From an uncultured Sulfuricurvum sp. (lineage in GTDB: Bacteria; Campylobacterota; Campylobacteria; Campylobacterales; Sulfurimonadaceae): DNA of 25,328 nucleotides. How positions within the stretch are numbered: position 1 is the stretch's first letter; each line of letters starts with the position of its first letter. Positions 1 to 8,214 of the stretch are shown here, piece after piece. The notes under the pieces are model-generated. The model worked only from the letters and a program-made list of their open reading frames with translations. It was not told where the DNA came from and did not search any database. The stretch is from assembly GCF_937936435.1 (NCBI RefSeq), contig NZ_CALDDG010000107.1, positions 1 through 25,328 of the forward strand. Direction: 5' to 3'. Made by a program: the position numbers and the translations under genes.

Positions 1-1520
1 TCGAGCGCCTCTTCATGGGTTTTTAGCGAAGTGATATCTGAGAAAATACCGACATAGTGGGTAATGGCACTTTCGCTGTTTTTTATCACAGAGATATTAA
101 TCTGTACCGCATAAAACTCACCGTTTTTATTACGGTTCCAAACCTCCCCTTTCCAAAATCCTTCGTTTTCTATCTGCTGCCACATCTGGATATAAAACTT
201 TTTGGACTGACGCCCGGATGAGAGGAATCGGGGAGTCCGTCCGAGCACTTCATCGCGTGAATATCCGACGATCTCGGTAAATGCGGGGTTGACATCCAGA
301 ATCTTTTCATTCGCATCGCATACGATGATGCCGTCGTGAGTCGACGAATAGATGTTGGCAAACAGCTGCATTTTCTCTTCATGTGCTTTACGTAGAGTAA
401 TATCCCTTCCGATTCCCAAAACACCGATCAGCGTTCCCTTCTCATCTTTGACTACCGTCTTGATCGTTTCGAGGTACTCCTGATGTCCGTCAAGTGCAAA
501 GGTCACTTTCTCTTCATTGACTCGCGGTTTTCCGGCTTCAATCGCTTGGAGATCGTTCCGGCGAAAAAAATCGGCTAACGGCTTATCGACGAAATCGTAA
601 TCGGTCTTTCCGAGGATTTCGGATTGTTTTGCGCCGAAAAAGTTCTCAAAACGGCTATTGCAATGCAGATAAACTCCATCAGGATTTTTAAACCAGATTA
701 AATCGGGAATCGATTCGATAAGAACGTTGAGGCGGCTCCGTTCCAATTCGAGTTCCCGTTCCGCACGCATACGGTCGGTAATATCGTGGATGATGGAATA
801 GAGCGATTTTCTGCCATTATAGACAACGGGGCCCGAATGGACTTCAATATCTCGGATTTCTCCGTTTGCCAGACGGTGTTTAAAATAAAAATGGGGTCTG
901 TTTTCGCTTTGTGCCGATGCCATCTCGGCTTCGACTTCTTCGCGGGACAAGGTATTAATATCAAAAATTTTCATCCTACACAGCTGTGCAGACGTATAGC
1001 CGTAAAATTGGCTTGCAGAGTCGTTGGCGTTGATAATATCGCCGCTTTGGGGGTCGATCACCAATTTGATCTCTTTCACCCCTTCAAATAATTCCCGATA
1101 ATTCTCTTCGCTTTGCTGAAGAGCTTTTTCCATCGCTTTTCGCTGTGTAATATCGCGTGCGGAGGCATATAAATAGAGTTCTCCGCGAATGCTCACTCCG
1201 GTAACGTTGACTTCGACATTAAAAATCGAGCCGTCTTTGCGGCGATGGTGCGTTTCGAAGATCATAGAACCGTGCATCAGGCTTCGGATACGTTCCATCA
1301 ACTCGTTTTTCGGGATTTCGGCATCCCACTGCACTATATTTAACGATGCCGCTTCCGCATTGGTATACCCGAGAGATTGTGCAAACGTATCGCTGAACAA
1401 AACGAGATTGCCATCACGGTCAAGAATATGCACCGCATCGCTGGCATACTTGATTATCGTTTGCAGTTGATCCGTGTCATGTTCGGACGTCAGTAATTTT
1501 ATAAGCCGTTGATTTAACAT
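1..1520 (-). CDS. Multi-PAS sensor protein, C-terminus cut off by window edge
   Basis: An open frame of about 506 codons starts at an ATG at 1520 and runs off the left edge. It encodes four successive PAS modules at roughly residues 20-125, 135-250, 255-375 and 385-500. Each ends in a PAC-like segment such as ARDITQR, IHDITDR, GRDITLR or FSDITSL. No signal peptide or membrane segment is seen, so the visible part should be cytosolic. The last PAS carries the NPAFTEIVGYSRDEVLGRTPRFLSSG pattern (shown here only in part) that is common just before GGDEF domains, so a cyclase or kinase output probably lies beyond the edge; that is inference. The first PAS resembles the first PAS of the divergent gene at 1805 (shared W-x-A-x-I-P and ARDIT). 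The start is tentative because its ribosome-binding site is weak. The output domain cannot be told from this window. Confidence 0.85.
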   Translation of the reverse strand, partial: MLNQRLIKLLTSEHDTDQLQTIIKYASDAVHILDRDGNLVLFSDTFAQSLGYTNAEAASLNIVQWDAEIPKNELMERIRSLMHGSMIFETHHRRKDGSIFNVEVNVTGVSIRGELYLYASARDITQRKAMEKALQQSEENYRELFEGVKEIKLVIDPQSGDIINANDSASQFYGYTSAQLCRMKIFDINTLSREEVEAEMASAQSENRPHFYFKHRLANGEIRDIEVHSGPVVYNGRKSLYSIIHDITDRMRAERELELERSRLNVLIESIPDLIWFKNPDGVYLHCNSRFENFFGAKQSEILGKTDYDFVDKPLADFFRRNDLQAIEAGKPRVNEEKVTFALDGHQEYLETIKTVVKDEKGTLIGVLGIGRDITLRKAHEEKMQLFANIYSSTHDGIIVCDANEKILDVNPAFTEIVGYSRDEVLGRTPRFLSSGRQSKKFYIQMWQQIENEGFWKGEVWNRNKNGEFYAVQINISVIKNSESAITHYVGIFSDITSLKTHEEAL

Positions 1521-1804
1521 TCTCGTATAGCCTGCTGTATAACTCTTCTCTATTTTCCGGATTGTAATAGTATCTTGCTGTATTAAAAAAAATTCTTTTA
1601 CAGACCAAAAAAGAAATCCGTTTAAGGGCTGTTTTAAGGGATTTAAAACATATTAACACAGATTCAAATTCATATAATCAATACTCCGTTTGCTATCTTG
1701 TAAAAACTATTTTCAAATAGGATTGTTTATTCTTTAAGAATGAGTTCAGTCATCTGTAAGTCAAATTGATTTATAACTTTTAAATTATCTAGAAAAGTGA
1801 ATAG
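1521..1804. promoter_or_regulatory. AT-rich divergent intergenic region
   Basis: This 284-bp AT-rich spacer separates two divergent signalling genes and should hold both promoters. A TATAAT at 1673-1678 on the plus strand is a candidate -10 box for the gene at 1805. A short inverted repeat, CTATTT-TC-AAATAG at 1707-1720, could be an operator or chance in AT-rich DNA. I see no TTGC-type sigma54 element and no RNA gene here. Confidence 0.4.
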
Positions 1805-4800
1805 ATGTTAAAATCATTTTTTGTTCTGTTTATTCTCGCTTTCCTCGCATCACTACACGCTTCCGAGATTAAAATCGGGGTATTGGCATTTCGGTCCAAA
1901 ACCGAAACCCTGCAAGAATGGAAAAGTACGGCTGCCCTCCTCACCCGTTCCATTCCGGGAGAACATTTCACGATTGTTCCGATGGATTATCCCGAACTTC
2001 GCAACGCCGCGCAAAACGGCAGTGTCGATTTCATCATTACCAATTCCGGTCATTATGTCTATTTGGAACATCTCTATGGAATTTCTCGCATTGCGACATT
2101 GATGAAATACAAAAACGGAGCTTGGCTGGACCGTTTCGGAGGGGTAATCTTTGTCCGTAACGACCGCAAAGAACTGCAAACGCTTACAGATCTGGAGAAT
2201 AAGCAAATAGCGGTTGTCGATCAAGATTCGCTGGGGGGATACGCTGCTCCTCTGTACGAATTGTTAAAAGCCGATGTCGATCTGGATTCATTGTATCTGC
2301 ACTTCACCGGAATGCCGCATGATAACGTCGTCCAAAGCGTCCTCTCCGGCAAATTCGATGCCGGATTCGTTCGAACCGAAGTTTTGGAAGGGATGGCAAA
2401 AGAGGGGAAAATCGATTTGCATGCATTACGCATCCTCAATCCGATGACGTACGATCATTTCCCCTATCTGGTCTCAACGCAGCTTTATCCGGAATGGCCG
2501 ATTGCCCGAATGCCGAAAACATCGCTGCGTTTAGCCGACAGTGTCGTAATCACGCTTCTTAGCCAAAAACAAAAACTCCCGCAAGAAGGGGATATCGCAT
2601 GGACCGCACCGCTGGAATACCAGCAGATTCACGATATGTTCCATGCCCTACGTCTCCCCCCTTACGACGCACCTGAGTCCTTCACCGTTTCCGAAATCTA
2701 TAATGAGTTCAAACTTTTTATCCTTCTGATCGGAGCGTTGATCGTTCTTATCATTATCAGAGTTATCAAGGAATTCCGACGTCAACAGCTGCTACGGCGT
2801 CTAATGCGCGAACAGATTCAAACCGATAAAAAACTTCTGGATGAAAGCCGGAAAAACGAAGCGCTGTTAAAAATGTCGGGAGACGGCATGCATATCCTAA
2901 ACGAGCAGGGAAATATCGTCCAGGTCGGCGATACCTTCTGCAAAATGCTCCGTTACAGCCATGATGAGATGATGGGAATGAACGTCAGCCGCTGGGAAGC
3001 ACAGATCCCCCTCGAAGATGTTTTGGATCATATGCGTTTTCCTTCATCACAGCCTCGAATCATCCAAACTATCCACCGTCGAAGCGACGGAACGACGTAT
3101 AATGCCGAAGTCACTATCTCCAATTTCAGTATCAATGACGAACTGTTTATCTATTGTTCAGCACGGGACATCACGGAACGACTCCATGCCCAGATTCAGA
3201 CACGGCTCGCGGCACTCGTATATGAGTACAGCTCCGACGCAATCGTCATCGCCGACCAGAACAACCGTATCATCAGTGTCAATCCGGCTTTTGAATTATT
3301 GAGCGGTTATACGTTTAAAGAGATCGAAGGGCGCACCACCAATCTGCTCAGTTCCGGCAAACATTCAATGCGTTTTTATCGTCAGATGTGGGATGCGATC
3401 AAAACCAACGGGTTCTGGGAAGGGGAAATCATAGACCGCAACAAAAACGGCAATATATTTTCCAAGTGGCTGACCATACGGATAATCTATAATGAGAAAA
3501 ATGAACCGTATCGGTATATTGCTATTTTTACAGAGATCAACGATCCTCAGGAAGCCAAAAAAACGATCTGGTATCAGGCCAATTTCGATACGTTGACAGG
3601 TCTGCCTAACCGAAGTATGTTTTTATACCGGCTTGAAAAAGAACTTCAGGATATCGAACGTACCCAAATGCCTTTAGCACTGATGTTTTTGGATCTCGAC
3701 CACTTTAAAGAGATTAACGATACTCTCGGCCACGAACAAGGCGATATTTTACTTCAGGAAACGGCAAAACGGATTTCAATGTGCATTCGCAAAAGTGACG
3801 TATTGGCCCGACTTGGAGGAGACGAGTTCACATTGCTTATCTCGCAAGTCGATGATCCCAATATACTCGACACGATCGCCAATACGATACTGGCCGAACT
3901 TTCTCATGCCTTTATCCTAAACGGTGAATCTGTTTTTATCTCTGCCAGCATCGGAATTACGATTGCCCCTACTGACGGGACACAAGCGGACGTATTGTTT
4001 ATCAATGCCGATCAGGCGATGTATGCGGCTAAAAAAGACGGACGCAACCGCTACCGATATTTTATGAGCTCCATGCAAGAGAATATTCAAAAAAGGATGA
4101 AACTGATCAACGAACTGCGAGAAGCAATAGAAGAGAAACAGTTTGTTCTCTATTATCAACCGATCGTAGAGGTCCAAAGCGGCGAAATCCACAAAGCCGA
4201 AGCGTTGGTACGATGGAAAAAGTCGGATGGCAGTATTATCAGCCCTGCCGATTTCATCCCTTTGTCTGAAGAGACAGGACTTATTCTCGAACTCGGTTCA
4301 TGGATTTTTAGGGAGGCTGTCTCACAAACTAAACGATGGCGTCAAGACTACGATTCTACATTTCAGATCAGTCTCAACAAATCGCCCGTACAGTTTCGAA
4401 ACGATACTACCGATCATACTCTCTTACTCGATATAATGAAGGAAACATCTCTCCCTTCTGAAGCCGTCGTCGTAGAGATAACCGAGGGATTATTGATGGA
4501 ACAGACGCCGATAGTACAGCAGCGCCTAAGCGAATTGCAGCATAAAGGAGTTTTATTATCGCTGGATGATTTCGGAACGGGTTATTCATCCCTCTCCTAT
4601 CTCAAAAAATTCGATATCGACTTCCTGAAAATCGACCAATCTTTCGTCAAAAACCTTCATATCGATGATAATGACAAAGCATTGTGCAAAGCAATCGTCG
4701 CGATGGCGCATACGCTGGGAATTAAAGTGATTGCCGAAGGGGTTGAGCTAAGAGAACAGGCCGATTTCCTCGCAGCAATAGGATGCGATTACTTTCAAGG

Positions 4801-4864
4801 CTATCTCATCAGCCGTCCTATACCGGCGGAAGAGTTTGAAAAGCGGTTCCTCTCTATTAAATAA
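1805..4864 (+). CDS. PhnD-like sensor / PAS-PAS / GGDEF-EAL c-di-GMP enzyme
   Basis: This 1019-residue membrane protein probably makes and/or breaks c-di-GMP in response to a periplasmic ligand. Residues 1-19 are a signal peptide. About 20-285 form a PhnD-like periplasmic binding domain (IKIGVLA, VDFIITNSGHYVYLE, FGGVIFVR, STQLYPEWP), the type also used as sensor in TtrS-like proteins. One membrane helix lies at about 302-322. Two PAS domains follow (about 350-460 and 465-585), then GGDEF (about 590-755) with an intact RLGGDEF near residue 670, then EAL (about 765-1015) with EALVRW near 798 and DDFGTGYSSL. Both catalytic signatures look intact, so either activity is possible. The ligand is unknown; phosphonate is not implied. 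The gene stands alone, divergent from the multi-PAS gene and convergent with trpB, 45 bp away. The Shine-Dalgarno sequence is weak. Confidence 0.93.
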   Translation: MLKSFFVLFILAFLASLHASEIKIGVLAFRSKTETLQEWKSTAALLTRSIPGEHFTIVPMDYPELRNAAQNGSVDFIITNSGHYVYLEHLYGISRIATLMKYKNGAWLDRFGGVIFVRNDRKELQTLTDLENKQIAVVDQDSLGGYAAPLYELLKADVDLDSLYLHFTGMPHDNVVQSVLSGKFDAGFVRTEVLEGMAKEGKIDLHALRILNPMTYDHFPYLVSTQLYPEWPIARMPKTSLRLADSVVITLLSQKQKLPQEGDIAWTAPLEYQQIHDMFHALRLPPYDAPESFTVSEIYNEFKLFILLIGALIVLIIIRVIKEFRRQQLLRRLMREQIQTDKKLLDESRKNEALLKMSGDGMHILNEQGNIVQVGDTFCKMLRYSHDEMMGMNVSRWEAQIPLEDVLDHMRFPSSQPRIIQTIHRRSDGTTYNAEVTISNFSINDELFIYCSARDITERLHAQIQTRLAALVYEYSSDAIVIADQNNRIISVNPAFELLSGYTFKEIEGRTTNLLSSGKHSMRFYRQMWDAIKTNGFWEGEIIDRNKNGNIFSKWLTIRIIYNEKNEPYRYIAIFTEINDPQEAKKTIWYQANFDTLTGLPNRSMFLYRLEKELQDIERTQMPLALMFLDLDHFKEINDTLGHEQGDILLQETAKRISMCIRKSDVLARLGGDEFTLLISQVDDPNILDTIANTILAELSHAFILNGESVFISASIGITIAPTDGTQADVLFINADQAMYAAKKDGRNRYRYFMSSMQENIQKRMKLINELREAIEEKQFVLYYQPIVEVQSGEIHKAEALVRWKKSDGSIISPADFIPLSEETGLILELGSWIFREAVSQTKRWRQDYDSTFQISLNKSPVQFRNDTTDHTLLLDIMKETSLPSEAVVVEITEGLLMEQTPIVQQRLSELQHKGVLLSLDDFGTGYSSLSYLKKFDIDFLKIDQSFVKNLHIDDNDKALCKAIVAMAHTLGIKVIAEGVELREQADFLAAIGCDYFQGYLISRPIPAEEFEKRFLSIK

Positions 4865-4909
4865 TAAATATCAAGAAACCGGCCGATCGCTTAAAACACT
4901 AAAATACTC

Positions 4910-6127
4910 CTAAAACTTTGCATTTGGGATTGGATAATTTTCGATGACAAAATCGATATCTTTGTCCCCTCTTCCGCTCAAATTGACCAGAATCGTTTGG
5001 TCTTTATGGAGCGTTTTTGCCAGTTTCATGGCAAATGCCACGGCATGTGCCGATTCAAGTGCGGGGATGATCCCTTCGAGTTGGGAGAGCTTATAAAAAG
5101 CGTCCACCGCTTCTTCGTCGTTACACAATCCCACTTTACTTCTGCCGCTCTCTTTTAAAAAGGCATGTTCAGGCCCTACTGAAGGATAATCGATACCTGA
5201 TCCGATTGAATAGACCGGGGCGGGATTTCCCTCCGCATCTTTAAGCATAATCGAGTTGAATCCATGCATAATTCCCTCTTCTCCATAGGTAAGGGTTGCC
5301 GCGTGCTCACCTAGTTTCTCTCCGCGTCCCAACGGCTCGACACCGTATAGATTCACCTCTTTATCATCGATAAATGCCGAAAAAATACCCATCGCATTCG
5401 ATCCGCCTCCGACACATGCAATAACGTTATCCGGAAGTTTTCCTTCCAATTCTTCAAACTGTTCTTTTGCTTCAAATCCGATCACCGACTGAAAATCGCG
5501 TACCATCATCGGAAAGGGATGGGGACCGACTACCGAACCGATACAATAAATCGAGTTGACAGGGTCTTTCACATACTCTTCAAATGCGGAATCGACCGCT
5601 TCTTTGAGGGTTTTTAATCCATGCGTCGCCGGAACGACCCGGGCTCCCAGAATTTTCATTCGAACGACATTGGGATGTTCTTTAGCGATATCGACTTCAC
5701 CCATGTGAATCTCACACTCCAAACCGAAATACGCGGCAGCCGTCGCCAAAGCTACACCGTGTTGTCCTGCACCCGTTTCGGCAATAACCCGTTTTTTACC
5801 CAAATGTTTGGCCAGAATTACTTCCGCCATACAATGGTTGAGCTTATGTGCACCCGTATGATTCAAATCTTCGCGTTTCAAATAAATTTTGGCACCGCCG
5901 CAATATTCGGTCAGGTTTTTGGCGAAAGAGACGGGAGTAGGACGCCCTTGATAATGCTTTCGGACGTATTTAAGCTCGTTTATGAATTCGGGAGAATGTT
6001 TTAACTCGTTATAGGCTTTTGTAATTTCGGCGAACGGTTCTTCGAGCATCGGGGGGATATAAGAGCCTCCAAATTTACCGAAATAGCCGTTTTCATCCGG
6101 ATAAGATTCCAAATACGAGTTTTCCAT
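4910..6127 (-). CDS. trpB: Tryptophan synthase beta subunit
   Basis: This is a PLP enzyme that condenses indole with L-serine to give L-tryptophan. The family signature HTGAHKLNH gives the PLP lysine (about residue 97 from the first ATG). The catalytic glutamate is in AETGAGQHGVA (about 119), and the phosphate-binding loop is GGGSNAMG. Length (about 405) and motifs fit the standard TrpB1 type. Two ATGs lie close together at 6133 and 6127. The AGGAG abuts the first but sits six bases before the second, so I prefer 6127. A TATAAT on the minus strand at 6164-6169 is a plausible -10 box. No trpA or other trp gene is adjacent; the nearest neighbour upstream is an unknown 62-residue gene. It may be a second or relocated copy, or trpA may lie elsewhere in the genome. 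Confidence 0.95.
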   Translation of the reverse strand: MENSYLESYPDENGYFGKFGGSYIPPMLEEPFAEITKAYNELKHSPEFINELKYVRKHYQGRPTPVSFAKNLTEYCGGAKIYLKREDLNHTGAHKLNHCMAEVILAKHLGKKRVIAETGAGQHGVALATAAAYFGLECEIHMGEVDIAKEHPNVVRMKILGARVVPATHGLKTLKEAVDSAFEEYVKDPVNSIYCIGSVVGPHPFPMMVRDFQSVIGFEAKEQFEELEGKLPDNVIACVGGGSNAMGIFSAFIDDKEVNLYGVEPLGRGEKLGEHAATLTYGEEGIMHGFNSIMLKDAEGNPAPVYSIGSGIDYPSVGPEHAFLKESGRSKVGLCNDEEAVDAFYKLSQLEGIIPALESAHAVAFAMKLAKTLHKDQTILVNLSGRGDKDIDFVIENYPIPNAKF

Positions 6128-6163
6128 AGACATCTCCTAAGACATATTTTATAGTTGGATGCC

Positions 6164-6169
6164 ATTATA
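6164..6169 (-). promoter_or_regulatory. Candidate -10 box for trpB
   Basis: TATAAT is read on the minus strand about 37 bases before the chosen trpB start, in an ATATAATGG context. No clear -35 is visible, which is usual in Campylobacterota. Transcription could also read in from the 62-residue gene upstream. Confidence 0.4.
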
Positions 6170-6208
6170 TTGAAAAAGAAGAAAGCTTTGTTTTAAACGA
6201 TACGAAGA

Positions 6209-6397
6209 TTATGAAAGCGGTGTCGTTTGAACGACGAAGTAGAGCTCGTCTTTTAACGTGTTGAGGCTTTTTATCACGTTGTTACGCCGTGTATCATCCA
6301 GCTCGAAATGTTGTTCGATTGAATCGTAGATACGATCGATGCTCGCATAAATCTCGACCATCAATTCCGCTTTTAGTTTATCCTGTACACCGGCCAT
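6209..6397 (-). CDS. Small hypothetical protein, 62 residues
   Basis: I do not recognise this protein. It is 62 residues, charged and apparently all-helical, with a core like DKLKAELMVEIYASIDRIYD followed by a second helix (NNVIKSLNTLKDELYFVV), so a helical hairpin is likely. It has no cysteines, signal peptide or membrane segment. The reading frame is credible because AGGATGATTC precedes the ATG with good spacing and the stop is clean. It lies after the terminator of the nifHDK operon and 81 bp before trpB, so it may be transcribed with trpB rather than nif. A role in nitrogen fixation cannot be claimed from position alone. Confidence 0.6.
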   Translation of the reverse strand: MAGVQDKLKAELMVEIYASIDRIYDSIEQHFELDDTRRNNVIKSLNTLKDELYFVVQTTPLS

Positions 6398-6420
6398 GAA
6401 TCATCCTATTTTGTTTGACA

Positions 6421-6440
6421 AAATATTTCGTAAAATATTT
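6421..6440. repeat. AT-rich inverted repeat before the 62-residue gene
   Basis: AAATATTT-CGTA-AAATATTT is an inverted repeat with eight-base arms. It lies 24 bases upstream of the 62-residue gene and just past the nif terminator. It could be an operator or promoter element for that gene, or a chance feature of AT-rich DNA. Confidence 0.35.
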
Positions 6441-6444
6441 AACC

Positions 6445-6467
6445 AAAAAAAATCCCCGATAAGGGGA
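6445..6467 (-). terminator. Intrinsic terminator of the nifH-119aa-nifDK operon
   Basis: Read on the minus strand, TCCCC-TTATC-GGGGA forms a five-base-pair GC-rich stem followed at once by eight T residues. This is a textbook rho-independent terminator, 50 bp after the nifK stop codon. It separates the nif operon from the 62-residue gene and trpB. Confidence 0.85.
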
Positions 6468-6491
6468 ATATGACGAGAAACAATGAAGTTG

Positions 6492-6508
6492 TGTCCCCAA
6501 AGGGGACA
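6492..6508 (-). terminator. Hairpin immediately after nifK
   Basis: TGTCCCC-TTT-GGGGACA is a perfect seven-base-pair stem with a three-base loop, starting 9 bases after the nifK stop. No T run follows, so it is more likely a 3'-end stabiliser of nif mRNA than a terminator. It stands in tandem with the true terminator at 6445-6467. Confidence 0.65.
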
Positions 6509-6516
6509 GAGTCCGC

Positions 6517-8061
6517 TTAGCGAACGAGGTCGAAGAAGTAGTCGGTTGTTGCGATACCTTTGGTATCTTCATCCAACTGATCAAGAACTTTGTTCGTGAT
6601 CCAAGTAAGAAGGTTCAACGCTCCGTCGTATCCGCTGATAGAGTAGCGGTGGAGGTGATGACGGTCGAAAATCGGGAATCCGATGTAGATCAACGGAGTT
6701 CCTGTATCACGCATCAACTCTTTACCGTAACTGTTACCGATCATGAAATCAACCGGCTCAGTGAACAAGAGTGAACGCATTGCCCACAAGTCTTTACCAG
6801 CCCATACATGGAGGCTGTCTTTTGCAGGAGATGTATCAAGCAATGCTCTCATCTCTTCTTCCCAACCGTTCGGTGCATTGTGGCAAAGAACGTGAGTCGG
6901 CTCAGCACCCATCTCTAACAAGAATGAAACAACACCGAGTAGGAAGTCAGGATCACCCCAGATAGCGAATTTTTTACCGTGCATGTACGGATAGCTGTCT
7001 TGCATAGCATCAACCAAACGGCCGCGCTCTACTTTAAGTTTTGCAGGAACTTCTTTACCTGTCAATTCAGCCAATTTCATAACGAACTCATCGGTACCTT
7101 TAAGACCGATCGGGTTGCTTGTTCCACCAGCATGTTTCCAACGTTTTTCTACCATTTTCATAGTTTTAGACGTTGCATATTTTTGAAGACTGATAGTAGC
7201 AGAAGAGTTGATACAATCTTTTGCGTCTTCGAGTTTTGTTCCGCCTTGGAACATTTCGTATTGACCCGCAGGCATATCCCATTGGTCAGAGTGGTCACCC
7301 AACATGATATAGTCAGTACCGAACGCTTCTACGATGCTTTTTACTGAACGGAGGCTTCCGATATACGTTTCAAAACCAGGGATGATGTTGATACGTTGTT
7401 TCGTTTCACCTTTTTGACCTTCAGTCAATTGACTCATGATACCGTGCATCATGTTGTCATAACCTGTAATATGGCTTCCTACGAATGAAGGAGTGTGCGC
7501 ATACGGAACAGGGTATTCCATCGGCAAGAATTCTCCGCCGTCTTCTTCTTTAGCAGCGATGATGAACGCCATCAAGTCGTCACCGATAACTTCTGCCATA
7601 CATGTAGTTGAAACGGCGATCATTTTAGGTTTATACACTGCAGCACAGTTTTTAAGACCCTCTTTCATGTTCACCAAACCACCGAAAACCGCTGCATCTT
7701 CTGTCATAGAGTCAGAAACACATGGAGTCGGTTCTTTAAAGTGACGTGTGAAATATGAACGGAAATACGCTACACAACCGTGTGAACCGTGAACGTAAGG
7801 CATAGTCCCTTCGAACCCGAGTGCAACCATTACCGCACCAAGTGGTTGGCAAGCTTTTGCAGGGTTGACGGTGATTGCTTCACGAGCAAGGTTTTTCTCG
7901 CGGTAATCCCATGTTTTAGTCCATTCTGCGATCTCTTCTACTTTTGAAGGATTGATAGCGAGCATAGACGACTCAAATTGTTTTTTGTTAGCGAGTACTT
8001 CTTGGTACTCAGGGCGTTTAAACAGGTCTTTCCCGTTTACGATTTTTTCTACTTCTTGCAT
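6517..8061 (-). CDS. nifK: Nitrogenase MoFe protein beta chain
   Basis: This is the beta subunit of the cytosolic Mo-nitrogenase alpha2beta2 tetramer, which holds the P-cluster with NifD. The P-cluster ligands are visible at Cys71 (KACQPLGAV), Cys96 (HGSHGCVAYF) and Cys154 (STTCMAEVIGDD). SDSMTEDAAVFGG and GGTSNPIGLKGTD are further family blocks. I start it at MQEVEKIVNG (8061) because AAGGA sits eight bases upstream. The frame stays open to 8106, but the upstream residues lack a ribosome-binding site. At about 514 residues it is of normal size. It follows nifD after an unusually long 153-bp spacer with stem-loops, and ends at tandem hairpins plus a terminator. Confidence 0.98.
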   Translation of the reverse strand: MQEVEKIVNGKDLFKRPEYQEVLANKKQFESSMLAINPSKVEEIAEWTKTWDYREKNLAREAITVNPAKACQPLGAVMVALGFEGTMPYVHGSHGCVAYFRSYFTRHFKEPTPCVSDSMTEDAAVFGGLVNMKEGLKNCAAVYKPKMIAVSTTCMAEVIGDDLMAFIIAAKEEDGGEFLPMEYPVPYAHTPSFVGSHITGYDNMMHGIMSQLTEGQKGETKQRINIIPGFETYIGSLRSVKSIVEAFGTDYIMLGDHSDQWDMPAGQYEMFQGGTKLEDAKDCINSSATISLQKYATSKTMKMVEKRWKHAGGTSNPIGLKGTDEFVMKLAELTGKEVPAKLKVERGRLVDAMQDSYPYMHGKKFAIWGDPDFLLGVVSFLLEMGAEPTHVLCHNAPNGWEEEMRALLDTSPAKDSLHVWAGKDLWAMRSLLFTEPVDFMIGNSYGKELMRDTGTPLIYIGFPIFDRHHLHRYSISGYDGALNLLTWITNKVLDQLDEDTKGIATTDYFFDLVR

Positions 8062-8120
8062 CTTGTTTTCCTTGGTATAGACAATATTCTGCCTCATACG
8101 AGGCAAGGAATTTTTTCAAA

Positions 8121-8133
8121 GCGCCAAAAGCGC
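8121..8133 (-). other. Small hairpin in the nifD-nifK spacer
   Basis: GCGC-CAAAA-GCGC, a four-base-pair stem, lies about 60 bp before nifK. Together with the pair of stem-loops at 8155-8196 it makes the nifD-nifK spacer unusually structured. It has no T run, so it is not a terminator. Confidence 0.35.
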
Positions 8134-8154
8134 ATAGGCCTGCTGCGAGAGCCA

Positions 8155-8196
8155 ACTCAGTTTAATACCGCTGAGTCAGACTTTGTGTCGCTCAGC
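8155..8196 (-). promoter_or_regulatory. Overlapping alternative stem-loops in the nifD-nifK spacer
   Basis: Two hairpins share one arm. ACTCAG (8155-8160) can pair with CTGAGT (8171-8176). GCTGAG (8170-8175) can instead pair with CTCAGC (8191-8196), extended inside by GAC/GTC. They cannot form together because both need 8171-8175. Such a layout suits mRNA processing or tuning of nifK relative to nifD. The pairing is seen directly; the function is inferred. Confidence 0.45.
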
Positions 8197-8214
8197 CTAA
8201 GGGAAAAAAGCTCT

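Noticed and set aside
8062..8106. N-terminal extension of NifK to 8106
   Set aside because: No ribosome-binding site there, whereas AAGGA precedes the ATG at 8061 and the protein then has its usual start.
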